A stretch of 64,000 nt of DNA from JBAZDC01 sp041654595 (GTDB taxonomy: Bacteria > Pseudomonadota > Gammaproteobacteria > Burkholderiales > Burkholderiaceae_B): assembly GCA_964551305.1 (NCBI GenBank), contig CAZKBT010000002.1:62001-126000 (forward strand). Reading direction: 5' to 3'. Each line of letters begins with the position of its first letter. Within the stretch, counting starts at the first letter, position 1. Positions 50,513 to 58,859 of this stretch are shown here, piece by piece. A program made the translations under genes and the position numbers. Below the pieces are notes generated by a model. That model ran no database searches, had not been told where the DNA came from, and saw nothing but the letters and a program-made list of their open reading frames with translations.

Positions 50513-53161
50513 ATGAAAGTTTGGTTCAAGCGGGTATTGATCAGCGTCGTCGTGCTTGTGATCGTGGCGCTGGTCGGTGTGGCTATCTTTTTACTGACGT
50601 TCGATCCGAACGCCTATAAAAGCAAACTCGAGGATATCGTCTATCAACGCTATCAGCGCACGCTGACCATAGAAGGCAACATCGAGTTGTCGCTTTTTCC
50701 GCGTATTGGTTTGGCGGTACAGGGCGTGTCGCTTTCCGACAGGGACAGCGACAGCACGTTTGCGTCGATCGATAGCGCGCGTTTCGCCGTCGCCATTTGG
50801 CCTTTGCTGTCCAATCGCCTGGTCGTCGATCACGTGTCCGTATCCGGTTTCAAGGCATGGGTGGCGCGCGACGAGGAAGGCGACCTGAACTTCCGGGATC
50901 TGGTCAACGGGCCGCCCGCCGTATCGGGGGCGAAGGCGCCGTTCATGCTGGGCGCGGCCGCCATCCGGTCGGCATCCGATGCGCAAGCCGGCGCGCAGGG
51001 CGATGCGCCGCGGGCAGACGCGGCGCAGTCGGGCGCCAGGGAAAAAATGCCGGCCTCCGTGGCGCGTTACCTGCCAGCGGGCACGGATTTCCAGATCGAC
51101 ATCGCCGGGCTGGATTTGAAGAATGGTGAAATTCACATGTTCGACAAAAGCTCGGGCATGGAGGCGCACGTCGTGCAGCTCGATGTCAATACCGGAAGGA
51201 TGACGTTCGACCAGGCATTCACCGTCGCGCTCAAAGGCAAGCTGGAGGGCGGCAATCCCGTGGCCGATGCCGACATCGACGCCCAGGCCGTGCTCAAGCT
51301 CAATCCGGAGCGCCGCAGCTACGTCGCGCAAAAGCTCAATGTGCAAGTGGTGGGCGACATCGCCGACTTTCAGACCAAGATGCTCAGCTTGAAGGGCAAC
51401 CTTGCGTACGACGCCTATCTGCGCCTGTTCAACGCCAGCAGTCTCGAGGTGGTGGCGCAGGGCGAGCGCGCGGGCGACGAGCCCATCAAAGGCATCGACA
51501 TCAGTTTGCTCGTGCCCAAGCTGAAGGTGGATCGCAGCGCGGCGGAATTGCAGGTCGAAAAACTCGCCTACCGGGCCAGGGCCGATGCCAACGGGCAGCG
51601 CATGGAGCTGCAGCTGGACGCGCCGCGCTTGTCGGTATCGCCGGCCGCCGCCAGCGGCGAGCCCATAGTGGCGACGTTCAAGACCGAAGAGCCGGGCAAG
51701 ACAGTAGGCGTGAACGTCGGCATGAGCGGCCTGGCGGGCGACGCCTGGAAGCTGGCGTTCAAGGAACTGAAGATGGAAGGGGTGCTCAAGCAGGGCAATC
51801 GGGTCGTCCAGCTCAATGCCGTGTCGCCTGCGCAATGGGACGTGCTCGACGAGCGCGGCACCTTGTCGGCCTTGAAAGGCGACGTCAAGATCGAAGACGG
51901 CGCCTTGCCTGACGGAGGCGTCGAGTTTCCCCTGATAGGCAGCGCGCGGCTCGACTTGATCAAGGATGAGCTGACCAGCGACATCAATGCCGTCTTGCAA
52001 GGCAGCAAGCTGGTGTTCGGCCTGAAGGCCCAGCATCTCAAGCAGCCCCGGATCGTGTTCTCGCTGGATGCCGACAAGCTGGACCTGGATGCCTTGTTTC
52101 CGCCCGCGGCGGGCTTGAAACCGGCGGGCGAATCCGGCAAGTCCGCGGAACAGCCCCAGGACAAGAGCGAGCCCGAGCCGACCGCCGCTCCCGAAGCCGG
52201 CCGCCTGGACTGGGCGTTTCTGGACAACCTGGATATCACCGGCGCCATAAAGTCCGACGAGCTCAAGTTCCAGAATCTGATTGCCAGCGATTTCGACGTC
52301 GACCTGATCGTGAAAAACGGCAAGCTCAGCCTGAACGACGCCAAGGCGACGATGTATGACGGCAGCATGAGCGGCAGGTTCTCCGTGGACAAGGAAAACA
52401 AGATGGCTGCCGCATTGGTCTTGAAAGGACTATCCCTCGGACCGGCCTTGCACGTCGTCGGGTTGGGGCCGCGTTTGTCGGGCACCGCCACCGTCGACGT
52501 GAAGCTTGCCAGCCAGGGCGTGACGCGGTCCGCGCTGACGGCAGCCCTGGACGGCTCGGCCCGCCTGCAGATCAAGGACGGATCAGTGCGCGGCCTGGAT
52601 GTCGAGAAAACGCTGGAAGAGATCAACCAGGCGGTGGGCAATGTGTTCAGCGGCCAGGCTCCCGACCTGAAAACGGTGTTCGACGACAGCCGGCAGACCG
52701 CCTTTTCATCCCTGGAGACGAGCGTGGCACTGACGCAAGGGCAGGCGGCGATCGAGACGCTGTCGGTGCAGGCGCCGTCGCTGCGGGTAACCCGGGGCGA
52801 CAACTCTTATCTGGATCTGGTCAATGGGCAGGCCGACGTGGGCTTGCGCGTGCGCCTGGCCAAGGCCCCCAAGGGCCGGGAATCCGCATTTGCGGACGTC
52901 GTCGGCGTGACGGTGCCCTTGCGCATCAGCGGGCCCTTCGGGCAACTGAGATATCAGGTACAGTGGAACGACATCGCCAGCGAGGCGGTCAAATCGGCAG
53001 TCAGGCAAGGCTTGCTGGATCTGTTGAACGACGCGGGGGTGGTGGAGGCCATTACCGAACCCGTTGCCGAGGACGCGCCGAAGCGGGACAATGGCGGTTC
53101 GGCATCGGCGGGCAACCGTCTGGGCGAAGCCATCCGAGCACTCATAGACAAAGACAAATGA
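50513..53161 (+). CDS. AsmA family protein
   Basis: An 882-residue AsmA-domain protein: one N-terminal membrane helix (residues 7-29) followed by FDPNAYKSKLEDIVYQ, the AsmA start signature, then a long periplasmic beta-rich domain and the C-terminal AsmA region with SATV/LSGTATVDVKLASQG and a GSVRGLDVEKTL segment. AsmA-like proteins are inner-membrane anchored bridge-type proteins involved in phospholipid transport to the outer membrane. A Pro/Glu/Ala-rich low-complexity linker lies around residue 545. The next gene overlaps by 4 nt. Confidence 0.9.
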   Translation: MKVWFKRVLISVVVLVIVALVGVAIFLLTFDPNAYKSKLEDIVYQRYQRTLTIEGNIELSLFPRIGLAVQGVSLSDRDSDSTFASIDSARFAVAIWPLLSNRLVVDHVSVSGFKAWVARDEEGDLNFRDLVNGPPAVSGAKAPFMLGAAAIRSASDAQAGAQGDAPRADAAQSGAREKMPASVARYLPAGTDFQIDIAGLDLKNGEIHMFDKSSGMEAHVVQLDVNTGRMTFDQAFTVALKGKLEGGNPVADADIDAQAVLKLNPERRSYVAQKLNVQVVGDIADFQTKMLSLKGNLAYDAYLRLFNASSLEVVAQGERAGDEPIKGIDISLLVPKLKVDRSAAELQVEKLAYRARADANGQRMELQLDAPRLSVSPAAASGEPIVATFKTEEPGKTVGVNVGMSGLAGDAWKLAFKELKMEGVLKQGNRVVQLNAVSPAQWDVLDERGTLSALKGDVKIEDGALPDGGVEFPLIGSARLDLIKDELTSDINAVLQGSKLVFGLKAQHLKQPRIVFSLDADKLDLDALFPPAAGLKPAGESGKSAEQPQDKSEPEPTAAPEAGRLDWAFLDNLDITGAIKSDELKFQNLIASDFDVDLIVKNGKLSLNDAKATMYDGSMSGRFSVDKENKMAAALVLKGLSLGPALHVVGLGPRLSGTATVDVKLASQGVTRSALTAALDGSARLQIKDGSVRGLDVEKTLEEINQAVGNVFSGQAPDLKTVFDDSRQTAFSSLETSVALTQGQAAIETLSVQAPSLRVTRGDNSYLDLVNGQADVGLRVRLAKAPKGRESAFADVVGVTVPLRISGPFGQLRYQVQWNDIASEAVKSAVRQGLLDLLNDAGVVEAITEPVAEDAPKRDNGGSASAGNRLGEAIRALIDKDK

Positions 53162-53544
53162 CGCAAGCCATGTATTTTCCCATTGCCCTGTGCGGGGCGA
53201 CCGACCAGCCGGAAGCCGCCCGATATGATCGGCGCTGGATGGTGACCGATGCCGATGGACGAGCGCTGGACGGCCGGGGCAACGATAAGCTATCGGCCAT
53301 CGAAGTCCGCTTGAAGCTCGGCTATCTCGTGATGCGCGCTCCGGGCATGTTGCGACTGGACATTCCTCTGGACGTGATCGAAGACGACGAAAGCGTCTTC
53401 GCCATGGCAAAGACCACGCAGGGAGAGGAAATACAGGTCGTCGACGAAGGCGAGCTTGCGGCCGCCTGGATATCCAATTATCTGCAGCAGCCGGCGCGCC
53501 TGGTGAAAATCCATCCCGACGAGGTCCGGCGCGATGCCGCCTAG
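53158..53544 (+). CDS. Small conserved protein resembling the MOSC N-terminal barrel domain
   Basis: A 128-residue protein with EAARYDRRWMVTDADGRALDGRGNDKL, the pattern of the beta-barrel domain that precedes MOSC domains in molybdenum-cofactor sulfurase-like proteins, but the catalytic MOSC domain itself is absent. It may be a stand-alone barrel of unknown role. The start overlaps the AsmA stop by ATGA, so the two are translated together. Convergent with the ferredoxin gene. Confidence 0.68.
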   Translation: MTQAMYFPIALCGATDQPEAARYDRRWMVTDADGRALDGRGNDKLSAIEVRLKLGYLVMRAPGMLRLDIPLDVIEDDESVFAMAKTTQGEEIQVVDEGELAAAWISNYLQQPARLVKIHPDEVRRDAA

Positions 53545-53569
53545 TTCGGCGGGGGCGTCGCGCCGGGGA

Positions 53570-53821
53570 TCACGCCTTGGCGGTCAGTTTCTCGTATTTG
53601 CGGATCAAGGCCGCGTCATCCTCGGGATGAGCGGGATCGAGCTCGATGCATTCGACCGGGCAGACCACTTGGCATTGAGGCTCGCCGAAATGCCCAACGC
53701 ACTGCGTGCATAAAGAGGGCTCGATCTCGTAGATCAGCGCCCCCATGTAGATGGCTTCATTGGGGCACTGAGGCTCGCATACATCGCAGTTGATGCATTC
53801 GTCGGTAATGCGCAGCGCCAT
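53570..53821 (-). CDS. YfhL-type 2[4Fe-4S] ferredoxin
   Basis: An 83-residue ferredoxin with two cluster motifs: CINCDVCEPQCP and CTQCVGHFGEPQCQVVCP. The eight-residue insertion within the second motif is characteristic of the YfhL/Alvin ferredoxin family, whose clusters have unusually low potentials. It is a cytoplasmic electron carrier. The next gene upstream on the same strand is coaD, 64 nt away, an arrangement that is common in betaproteobacteria. Confidence 0.93.
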   Translation of the reverse strand: MALRITDECINCDVCEPQCPNEAIYMGALIYEIEPSLCTQCVGHFGEPQCQVVCPVECIELDPAHPEDDAALIRKYEKLTAKA

Positions 53822-53885
53822 GGTGAAAATTTCCGGCTAGGACAGATAACGGCCAGTTTAGTACGGTTTGGGCGAACCCGCGCGA

Positions 53886-54398
53886 TTATCCCTGCTTGCC
53901 GTGTTCCAATTCCTCTCGGTAGGCCTTGGACTTGGTGTGCAACCAGCGCTCGACCGAAGGAAAGACGAATTTGCTGATGTCGCCGCCCAGGATGGCGATT
54001 TCGCGCACGATGGTGCCCGAGATGAATTGGTATTGGTCCGAGGGTGTCATGAACAGGGTTTCGACTTCGGGCAGCAAATGGCGATTCATGCCGGCCATTT
54101 GAAATTCGAACTCGAAATCCGAGACCGCGCGCAAGCCGCGCAGGATCACGCGGCCGTCTTGTTCCCGCACGAAATCCTTGAGCAGGCCGGCGAAGCTTTT
54201 GACTTCGACGTTGGGATAATGGCCCAACACCTCGCGGGCGATTTCCAGGCGCTCTTCGACGGTGAAGAACGGTTTTTTGTTGCGGCTGTGCGCCACGCCG
54301 ACCACCACATGGTCGAACAGGCTGGCGGCGCGGCGCACCAAGTCTTCATGGCCGCGGGTCAGCGGGTCGAATGTTCCGGGATAAATAGCGGTAATCAT
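53886..54398 (-). CDS. coaD: Phosphopantetheine adenylyltransferase
   Basis: A 170-residue nucleotidyltransferase: PGTFDPLTRGHEDLV with the HxGH-type motif (TRGH), RGLRAVSDFEFEFQMA and the C-terminal ISGTIVREIA. It adenylates 4'-phosphopantetheine to dephospho-CoA. The ATG at 54398 is where family homology begins; the upstream open frame is not used. rsmD lies 34 nt upstream on the same strand. Confidence 0.95.
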   Translation of the reverse strand: MITAIYPGTFDPLTRGHEDLVRRAASLFDHVVVGVAHSRNKKPFFTVEERLEIAREVLGHYPNVEVKSFAGLLKDFVREQDGRVILRGLRAVSDFEFEFQMAGMNRHLLPEVETLFMTPSDQYQFISGTIVREIAILGGDISKFVFPSVERWLHTKSKAYREELEHGKQG

Positions 54399-54432
54399 GG
54401 TCGAATAGGGTTTCCGTAGGACGATTCGAATT

Positions 54433-55026
54433 TCAGTCGGCTGAAGCCCGATTATTGTTCTTTTCTTGCGTTGCAGCAAATCGCAGCAGGTAAAAGTGCA
54501 CGTTTCCCGCCCGCGACTGGCGCAGGAGCTCGAAGGAAGCGGGCGCCGCGATCGGCGCGTCCGACTCGACATAGACCAGGCCTTGATCCGCGACGGCGTT
54601 GGGCAGCAGGGGCCAGAGCCGGGATAGCCAATCCTGTCCGAAAGGCGGATCCAGCATGACGAGGTCGAACGGCACGTCGTTCAGGCGCTGCATGACCATT
54701 TCGGCCTTGCCCGAATGGATGCGGGCCTGGTCGGCGCCCAGTTTGTCTCGCAGCGCGCGCAGCGCCGCGACCGCAGCGGGGTTCGATTCCACCATCTGGA
54801 CGTGTCCGACGCCCCTCGAGGCGGCTTCGAAGCCCAGCGCGCCCGTGCCGGCGAACGCATCGAGCACGCGCTTGTCCGCGAACCCGCCGTCCCAGAAGTG
54901 GCGCAGCCAGTTGAACAGGGTTTCCCTGACCCGGTCCGGCGTCGGACGCAAGCCTGGGGCGTCCACGACCGGAATGAGCGTGCGCCGGTAATCACCGCCT
55001 ACAATACGGACTACGTGCTTCTTCAT
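54433..55026 (-). CDS. rsmD: 16S rRNA (guanine(966)-N(2))-methyltransferase
   Basis: A 197-residue SAM-dependent methyltransferase: RIVGGDYRRTLIP and RPTPDRVRETLFNWL at the N-terminus, VLDAFAGTGALGFEA for cofactor binding and the catalytic LDPPFG (DPPY-type motif). The start at 55026 (MKKHVVRIVGG) matches family length; an ATG 13 codons earlier is possible. Divergent from ftsY, with only 58 nt between the chosen starts. Confidence 0.93.
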   Translation of the reverse strand: MKKHVVRIVGGDYRRTLIPVVDAPGLRPTPDRVRETLFNWLRHFWDGGFADKRVLDAFAGTGALGFEAASRGVGHVQMVESNPAAVAALRALRDKLGADQARIHSGKAEMVMQRLNDVPFDLVMLDPPFGQDWLSRLWPLLPNAVADQGLVYVESDAPIAAPASFELLRQSRAGNVHFYLLRFAATQEKNNNRASAD

Positions 55027-55084
55027 ACGGGATGGGTTTCGTCCTGCCGTGTTGATCGAATTCATTATCGGGTAGTGTAAACGT

Positions 55085-56323
55085 ATGTTCAGTTTCTTTA
55101 AGCGGAAAAAGGCGCCGGAGCCGGCCAAGGCCGATCCGGCCGATGGGACGCCTTCCGGGGACGTGTCGGAGCAGGCCGAGCCGCAGGGTGGAGCAGAGGG
55201 GCGTGTCGCGCCGGTCGGCGACGAGATGGGCGCGCCCGAGGCTGCCTCGGGCCCCGTGGACGGCCTCGCGGCGCCGCCGCAGCCGCTGTCCGAATCGGCG
55301 TCCGGCGCGGTTTCCGTGCCTGAACCAAAACCTGCATCGTCTCCCGGGCCGGCGCCCGGCACCGATGTCGAACCGGCGCCGGACCAGGAGCCGCAAGCCC
55401 TGTCGGCGCAGTCCGGCAGCTGGTTGTCGCGCCTGAAACAAGGCCTGTCGCGCACGGGGCAGAGTATCGGCACTCTGTTCGTCGGCGTGAAGGTCGACGA
55501 GGCGCTGTTCGAAGAGCTGGAAACGGCGCTCATCATGGCCGACGCGGGGGTGGAGGCGACGGACAAGCTACTGACGGCGCTGCGCGCGCAGGTGCGCAAG
55601 GACAAGCTGACCGAAGGCGCTCAGGTCAAGGCGGCGCTGCGCGATATTCTTGCCGACCATTTGGCGCCGCTGGAAAAATCCTTCGTCGTCGGCAAGGTCA
55701 AGCCGCTGGTCGTCATGATCGCCGGCGTCAATGGCGCGGGTAAAACCACCTCTATCGGAAAACTGGCCTTCACCTTGCAGGAACGAGGGGCGAAGGTATT
55801 GCTTGCGGCGGGCGACACCTTTCGCGCGGCGGCGCGCGAACAGCTCATGGAGTGGGGATCGCGCAACAACGTGACCGTCATCGCCCAGGAAGGCGGCGAT
55901 CCGGCGGCGGTGGCGTTCGATGCCGTCAATGCCGGCCGGGCCCGCGACGCGGACGTCGTCATGGTGGATACGGCCGGTCGCCTGCCCACGCAATTGCACC
56001 TGATGGAAGAGCTCAAGAAAATCAAGCGCGTCATCGGCAAGGCCGAGGGCAGCGCGCCGCACGAAGTGCTGCTGGTGGTCGACGGCAACACGGGACAGAA
56101 CGCGATTGCGCAGATACGCGCCTTCGACGCCGCCATCGGTCTGACAGGCCTGATCGTCACCAAGCTGGACGGCACCGCCAAGGGAGGGACGCTGGCGGCC
56201 GTGGCGGCGGGCAGCCAGGGCGTCAAGCCCGTTCCTGTCTATTGGATCGGCGTGGGCGAGGGCATGAACGACCTGCAGCCTTTCGTGGCGCGTGAATTCG
56301 CGACGGCTGTCCTGGGCGCATAG
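55085..56323 (+). CDS. ftsY: Signal recognition particle receptor FtsY
   Basis: A 412-residue SRP GTPase. Residues 1 to about 120 form a Pro/Ala/Glu-rich acidic region, variable in all FtsY proteins, followed by the N domain and then the G domain with GVNGAGKTTSIGKLA (G1), GDTFRAAAREQL, VDTAGRLPT (G3) and TKLDGTAKGG (G4). It docks ribosome-SRP complexes at the inner membrane. No strong ribosome-binding site is seen. Convergent with the CYTH-CHAD gene. Confidence 0.96.
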   Translation: MFSFFKRKKAPEPAKADPADGTPSGDVSEQAEPQGGAEGRVAPVGDEMGAPEAASGPVDGLAAPPQPLSESASGAVSVPEPKPASSPGPAPGTDVEPAPDQEPQALSAQSGSWLSRLKQGLSRTGQSIGTLFVGVKVDEALFEELETALIMADAGVEATDKLLTALRAQVRKDKLTEGAQVKAALRDILADHLAPLEKSFVVGKVKPLVVMIAGVNGAGKTTSIGKLAFTLQERGAKVLLAAGDTFRAAAREQLMEWGSRNNVTVIAQEGGDPAAVAFDAVNAGRARDADVVMVDTAGRLPTQLHLMEELKKIKRVIGKAEGSAPHEVLLVVDGNTGQNAIAQIRAFDAAIGLTGLIVTKLDGTAKGGTLAAVAAGSQGVKPVPVYWIGVGEGMNDLQPFVAREFATAVLGA

Positions 56324-56333
56324 ACCGGCGCCG

Positions 56334-57923
56334 TCAGCCCCGCACCGAGGCGGCCAACTCGTCGAATACGCGCTGAGCCCGGTCTTGCAGGCCCGCCTGC
56401 GTCGCCGTCAGCCAACCCAGCGCGAACCAGGCCTGCGGCTGGTCGGCGACGCGTGTTTCGTAATAGGCGCGTGCGGTATGAAGGTCGTTCATGTCGCCCA
56501 GAATGTCCTGGGCGGCGTGAAGCGTGGGCAGCAGGCGCGCGAAGACGGACTCGTCCAGCAGCGCCGCGCAGAATTCGGTCGCATAGCGCAGCCGCTTGAT
56601 TTTCTTGCGCAGGTCGTGCTGCTGCTCGCACCTCAGATGCGAGAACTGCTGGCCCTGTTCCGCTATGTTCTCCAGCCAGCCATTCAATTTCTTCGCGATG
56701 AGCCGGCGCAGAGACTTGCCGTTCCCGCCGCGCTTCTTGCCTTTATTGAGCGATCGTCCCGCATGGCGCTCAGCGACGATGAACAGATGCCGGGACAACT
56801 CCAGCAAGTGGCCTTGATGGGCGGGATGCTCCGCCATGGCGATCGCCTGCGCCGCGTGATCGGCGTCGGGCGTGTCCGCATCCCGCAGCGCCGGCATGCC
56901 GGCCTGCTCGAGGCGCGGGGCGATGTCCTGGCGGATCACGTCCAGGTCGCGGGCCTTTCCGAATGCCTCGAAGGCGGGGCGCAAGGGCCGCTCCAGCGCC
57001 CGTTCGTCCGTGCTGTCCATATCCAGCCAGCGGGCGAAAAAACGCCAGCACGAGCGCAACCGCCGCATGCCCACCCGGGCCTGGTGGGTGTAGCCGACTT
57101 GCTGGGCGCCGTCGGGCCGGACGTGGTCGACCCCGGCCAGATAGGCGCTGTTGCGCACGATCTGGTTCAGGCAATCGTTGGCGCAGGCCAGATAGGCCTG
57201 CGTGATCGACATGTCCTCGTCCAGCGCCACCCGTCCGGCCCGCCGCGCCTTGCGCAGCGAGGCGGTAAGCGCGCGCATTGCGTGATCGGGCTCGCGGCGC
57301 CCGCCGGCCGTCGCTTGGCCGGGCGGCTCTGCGCGCGGGGCCAGATCGGCCAGGGCGTCACCGCGCTCGGCCTTGCTGCGCAGGTCCATGATCAAGCCAT
57401 ACTTCTCGAGCCATTGCTTGCCGAGGTCGAACAGGCGCGTGATCTTGCCCGCCACGTATTCCAGCTCCAGTTCGCTGACCGGCAGGCTCAGGTCCCCTGC
57501 CTTGATCAGGCCCGTGTCGTAGGCCAGCTCGACTGTGCCGTCCCGGCTCGTGTCGCGCAGAACCAGGCGTTCGACCCGGGTTTCGTAGCGTTGCAGCAGA
57601 GGCTCGCCGAGTTGGTCCAGGACGTGGCCGGCAGGGGAATCCGCGTACACGGATAGATCCAGCGTCGGCTCGGGGCGTTCGTGATTCAATTCGATCCGGC
57701 TCTGTTCGTCCGGGCCCGGCATTTTCAGCGTCTGCATCCATTGCGCACCTTCCAGGCGCAGCCTCAGTGCGATGCCGGCCAGCGCCAGGTCGCGCCGGGT
57801 CGTGTCAAAATACATGGCGTGCAAGGAGATCGCCGTTGCATGGCGTCGCTTCAGCGCGCGCTTGATGGCGGCTTGCCTTGCGGCGGGCACGTAAAGCTTG
57901 AGTTCGCGTTCGAGCACGGGCAT
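56334..57923 (-). CDS. CYTH and CHAD domain protein (triphosphatase-like)
   Basis: A 529-residue two-domain protein. The N-terminal CYTH domain (about residues 1-200) starts with the ERELKLYV motif (ExExK-type) and includes RLRLEGAQWMQTLKMPG, as in the inorganic triphosphatase YgiF. The C-terminal CHAD domain (about 230-520) is helical and rich in His/Arg, with RVGMRRLRSCWRFF, and binds polyphosphate in other proteins. Likely role: tripolyphosphate hydrolysis or polyphosphate-related (inference). It runs convergent with ftsY and 18 nt downstream of the IclR gene. Confidence 0.9.
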   Translation of the reverse strand: MPVLERELKLYVPAARQAAIKRALKRRHATAISLHAMYFDTTRRDLALAGIALRLRLEGAQWMQTLKMPGPDEQSRIELNHERPEPTLDLSVYADSPAGHVLDQLGEPLLQRYETRVERLVLRDTSRDGTVELAYDTGLIKAGDLSLPVSELELEYVAGKITRLFDLGKQWLEKYGLIMDLRSKAERGDALADLAPRAEPPGQATAGGRREPDHAMRALTASLRKARRAGRVALDEDMSITQAYLACANDCLNQIVRNSAYLAGVDHVRPDGAQQVGYTHQARVGMRRLRSCWRFFARWLDMDSTDERALERPLRPAFEAFGKARDLDVIRQDIAPRLEQAGMPALRDADTPDADHAAQAIAMAEHPAHQGHLLELSRHLFIVAERHAGRSLNKGKKRGGNGKSLRRLIAKKLNGWLENIAEQGQQFSHLRCEQQHDLRKKIKRLRYATEFCAALLDESVFARLLPTLHAAQDILGDMNDLHTARAYYETRVADQPQAWFALGWLTATQAGLQDRAQRVFDELAASVRG

Positions 57924-57941
57924 TCCCTGAAAGTGGCGGTG

Positions 57942-58760
57942 TCAGGCGGCCTCGGGCCGAAAGCCCAGGTTCGCCGAAATCCGTTGCGCGCAGTTTTTCA
58001 GCGCCGTGGCGATGGGGCCCCGGGGGCTTGCGTCGAACAACGTGCTGGGGCCCAGGCTGGTGAGCGCCAGGGCGATGTTGCCGGAGTGATCGAACACCGG
58101 CACCGACACGGCGTCGATGCCCGGCAATGGATTTCCGTGCGCCTGAGCCATGCCGGCTTGGCGAACGTCGCGCAGCAAAGCGGCCATCGCCTTCGGGCTG
58201 GGCTGCAAGGCGCTGATGCTGGTGACCACGGCCTCGTCCCCCGCTTCGCGCTCGATGTAGTGCTGCGCGACTTTTTCGGGCAGCCATGCCGCGAACACCT
58301 GGCCGGTGGCGGTATGCAGCATGGACATGACGGTGCCCTGGCGCATGTTCACGTGCACGGGATAGCTGGCCTCCGAGATGTGTATCATGGTCGGCCCGTG
58401 CGAGCCGAGGACGGCGATGGCCAGCGTATGGCCCAGTTGGGGGGCCAGCTGCTTTACGAACGGCATCGCGACGCGGACCGGGTCCAATTGCTGCAGGCTG
58501 ACCAGTCCCATTTGCAAGGCGAACGGGCCCAGCGCGTACTGGCCCGTCTCGGCGTCCTGCTGAACCAGGTCGACCCGTGTGAAGCTGACCAGGTAGGGAT
58601 GGGCCTTCGCCGATGTCATGCCCGCCCGGGCCGCCAGATCGCGCAAGGTCAGCGGCTTGCCCGACTCCACCAGCGCGGAAAGCAGGGGAAAGCCGGTTTC
58701 AACGGATTGAATGCCGCGCCGGCCGTCATGCGCCGCCGGAGGATTGCTTTTGTCGGTCAT
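57942..58760 (-). CDS. IclR family transcriptional regulator
   Basis: A 272-residue IclR-type regulator with the helix-turn-helix LTLRDLAARAGMTSAKAHPYLVSF (about residues 38-60) and a C-terminal effector domain (TGQVFAAWLPEK, PGIDAVSVPVFDHSGN). ATG 58760 was chosen; an upstream start at 58805 would add 15 residues. It lies between housekeeping genes, divergent from ribBA, with no catabolic operon next to it except the CYTH-CHAD gene on its own strand, so its targets are probably elsewhere. Confidence 0.87.
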   Translation of the reverse strand: MTDKSNPPAAHDGRRGIQSVETGFPLLSALVESGKPLTLRDLAARAGMTSAKAHPYLVSFTRVDLVQQDAETGQYALGPFALQMGLVSLQQLDPVRVAMPFVKQLAPQLGHTLAIAVLGSHGPTMIHISEASYPVHVNMRQGTVMSMLHTATGQVFAAWLPEKVAQHYIEREAGDEAVVTSISALQPSPKAMAALLRDVRQAGMAQAHGNPLPGIDAVSVPVFDHSGNIALALTSLGPSTLFDASPRGPIATALKNCAQRISANLGFRPEAA

Positions 58761-58859
58761 ACTGGAACTCTTCGCGTCGAGACACCGATAATACCCGTCT
58801 TGCACGATAGCGGGCGCTCAGGCGCTAAAATGGCTGAACTTTTCTTCGAGTGTTTTTTC

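Noticed and set aside
54433..55605. 390-residue reading of RsmD
   Set aside because: The upstream part is antisense to ftsY; the methyltransferase starts at 55026.
58761..58859. FMN riboswitch or promoter before ribBA
   Set aside because: The leader is under 100 nt and lacks the conserved RFN segments. A TTGCAC...TAAAAT pair has a 20-nt spacer, too long for a sigma-70 promoter.
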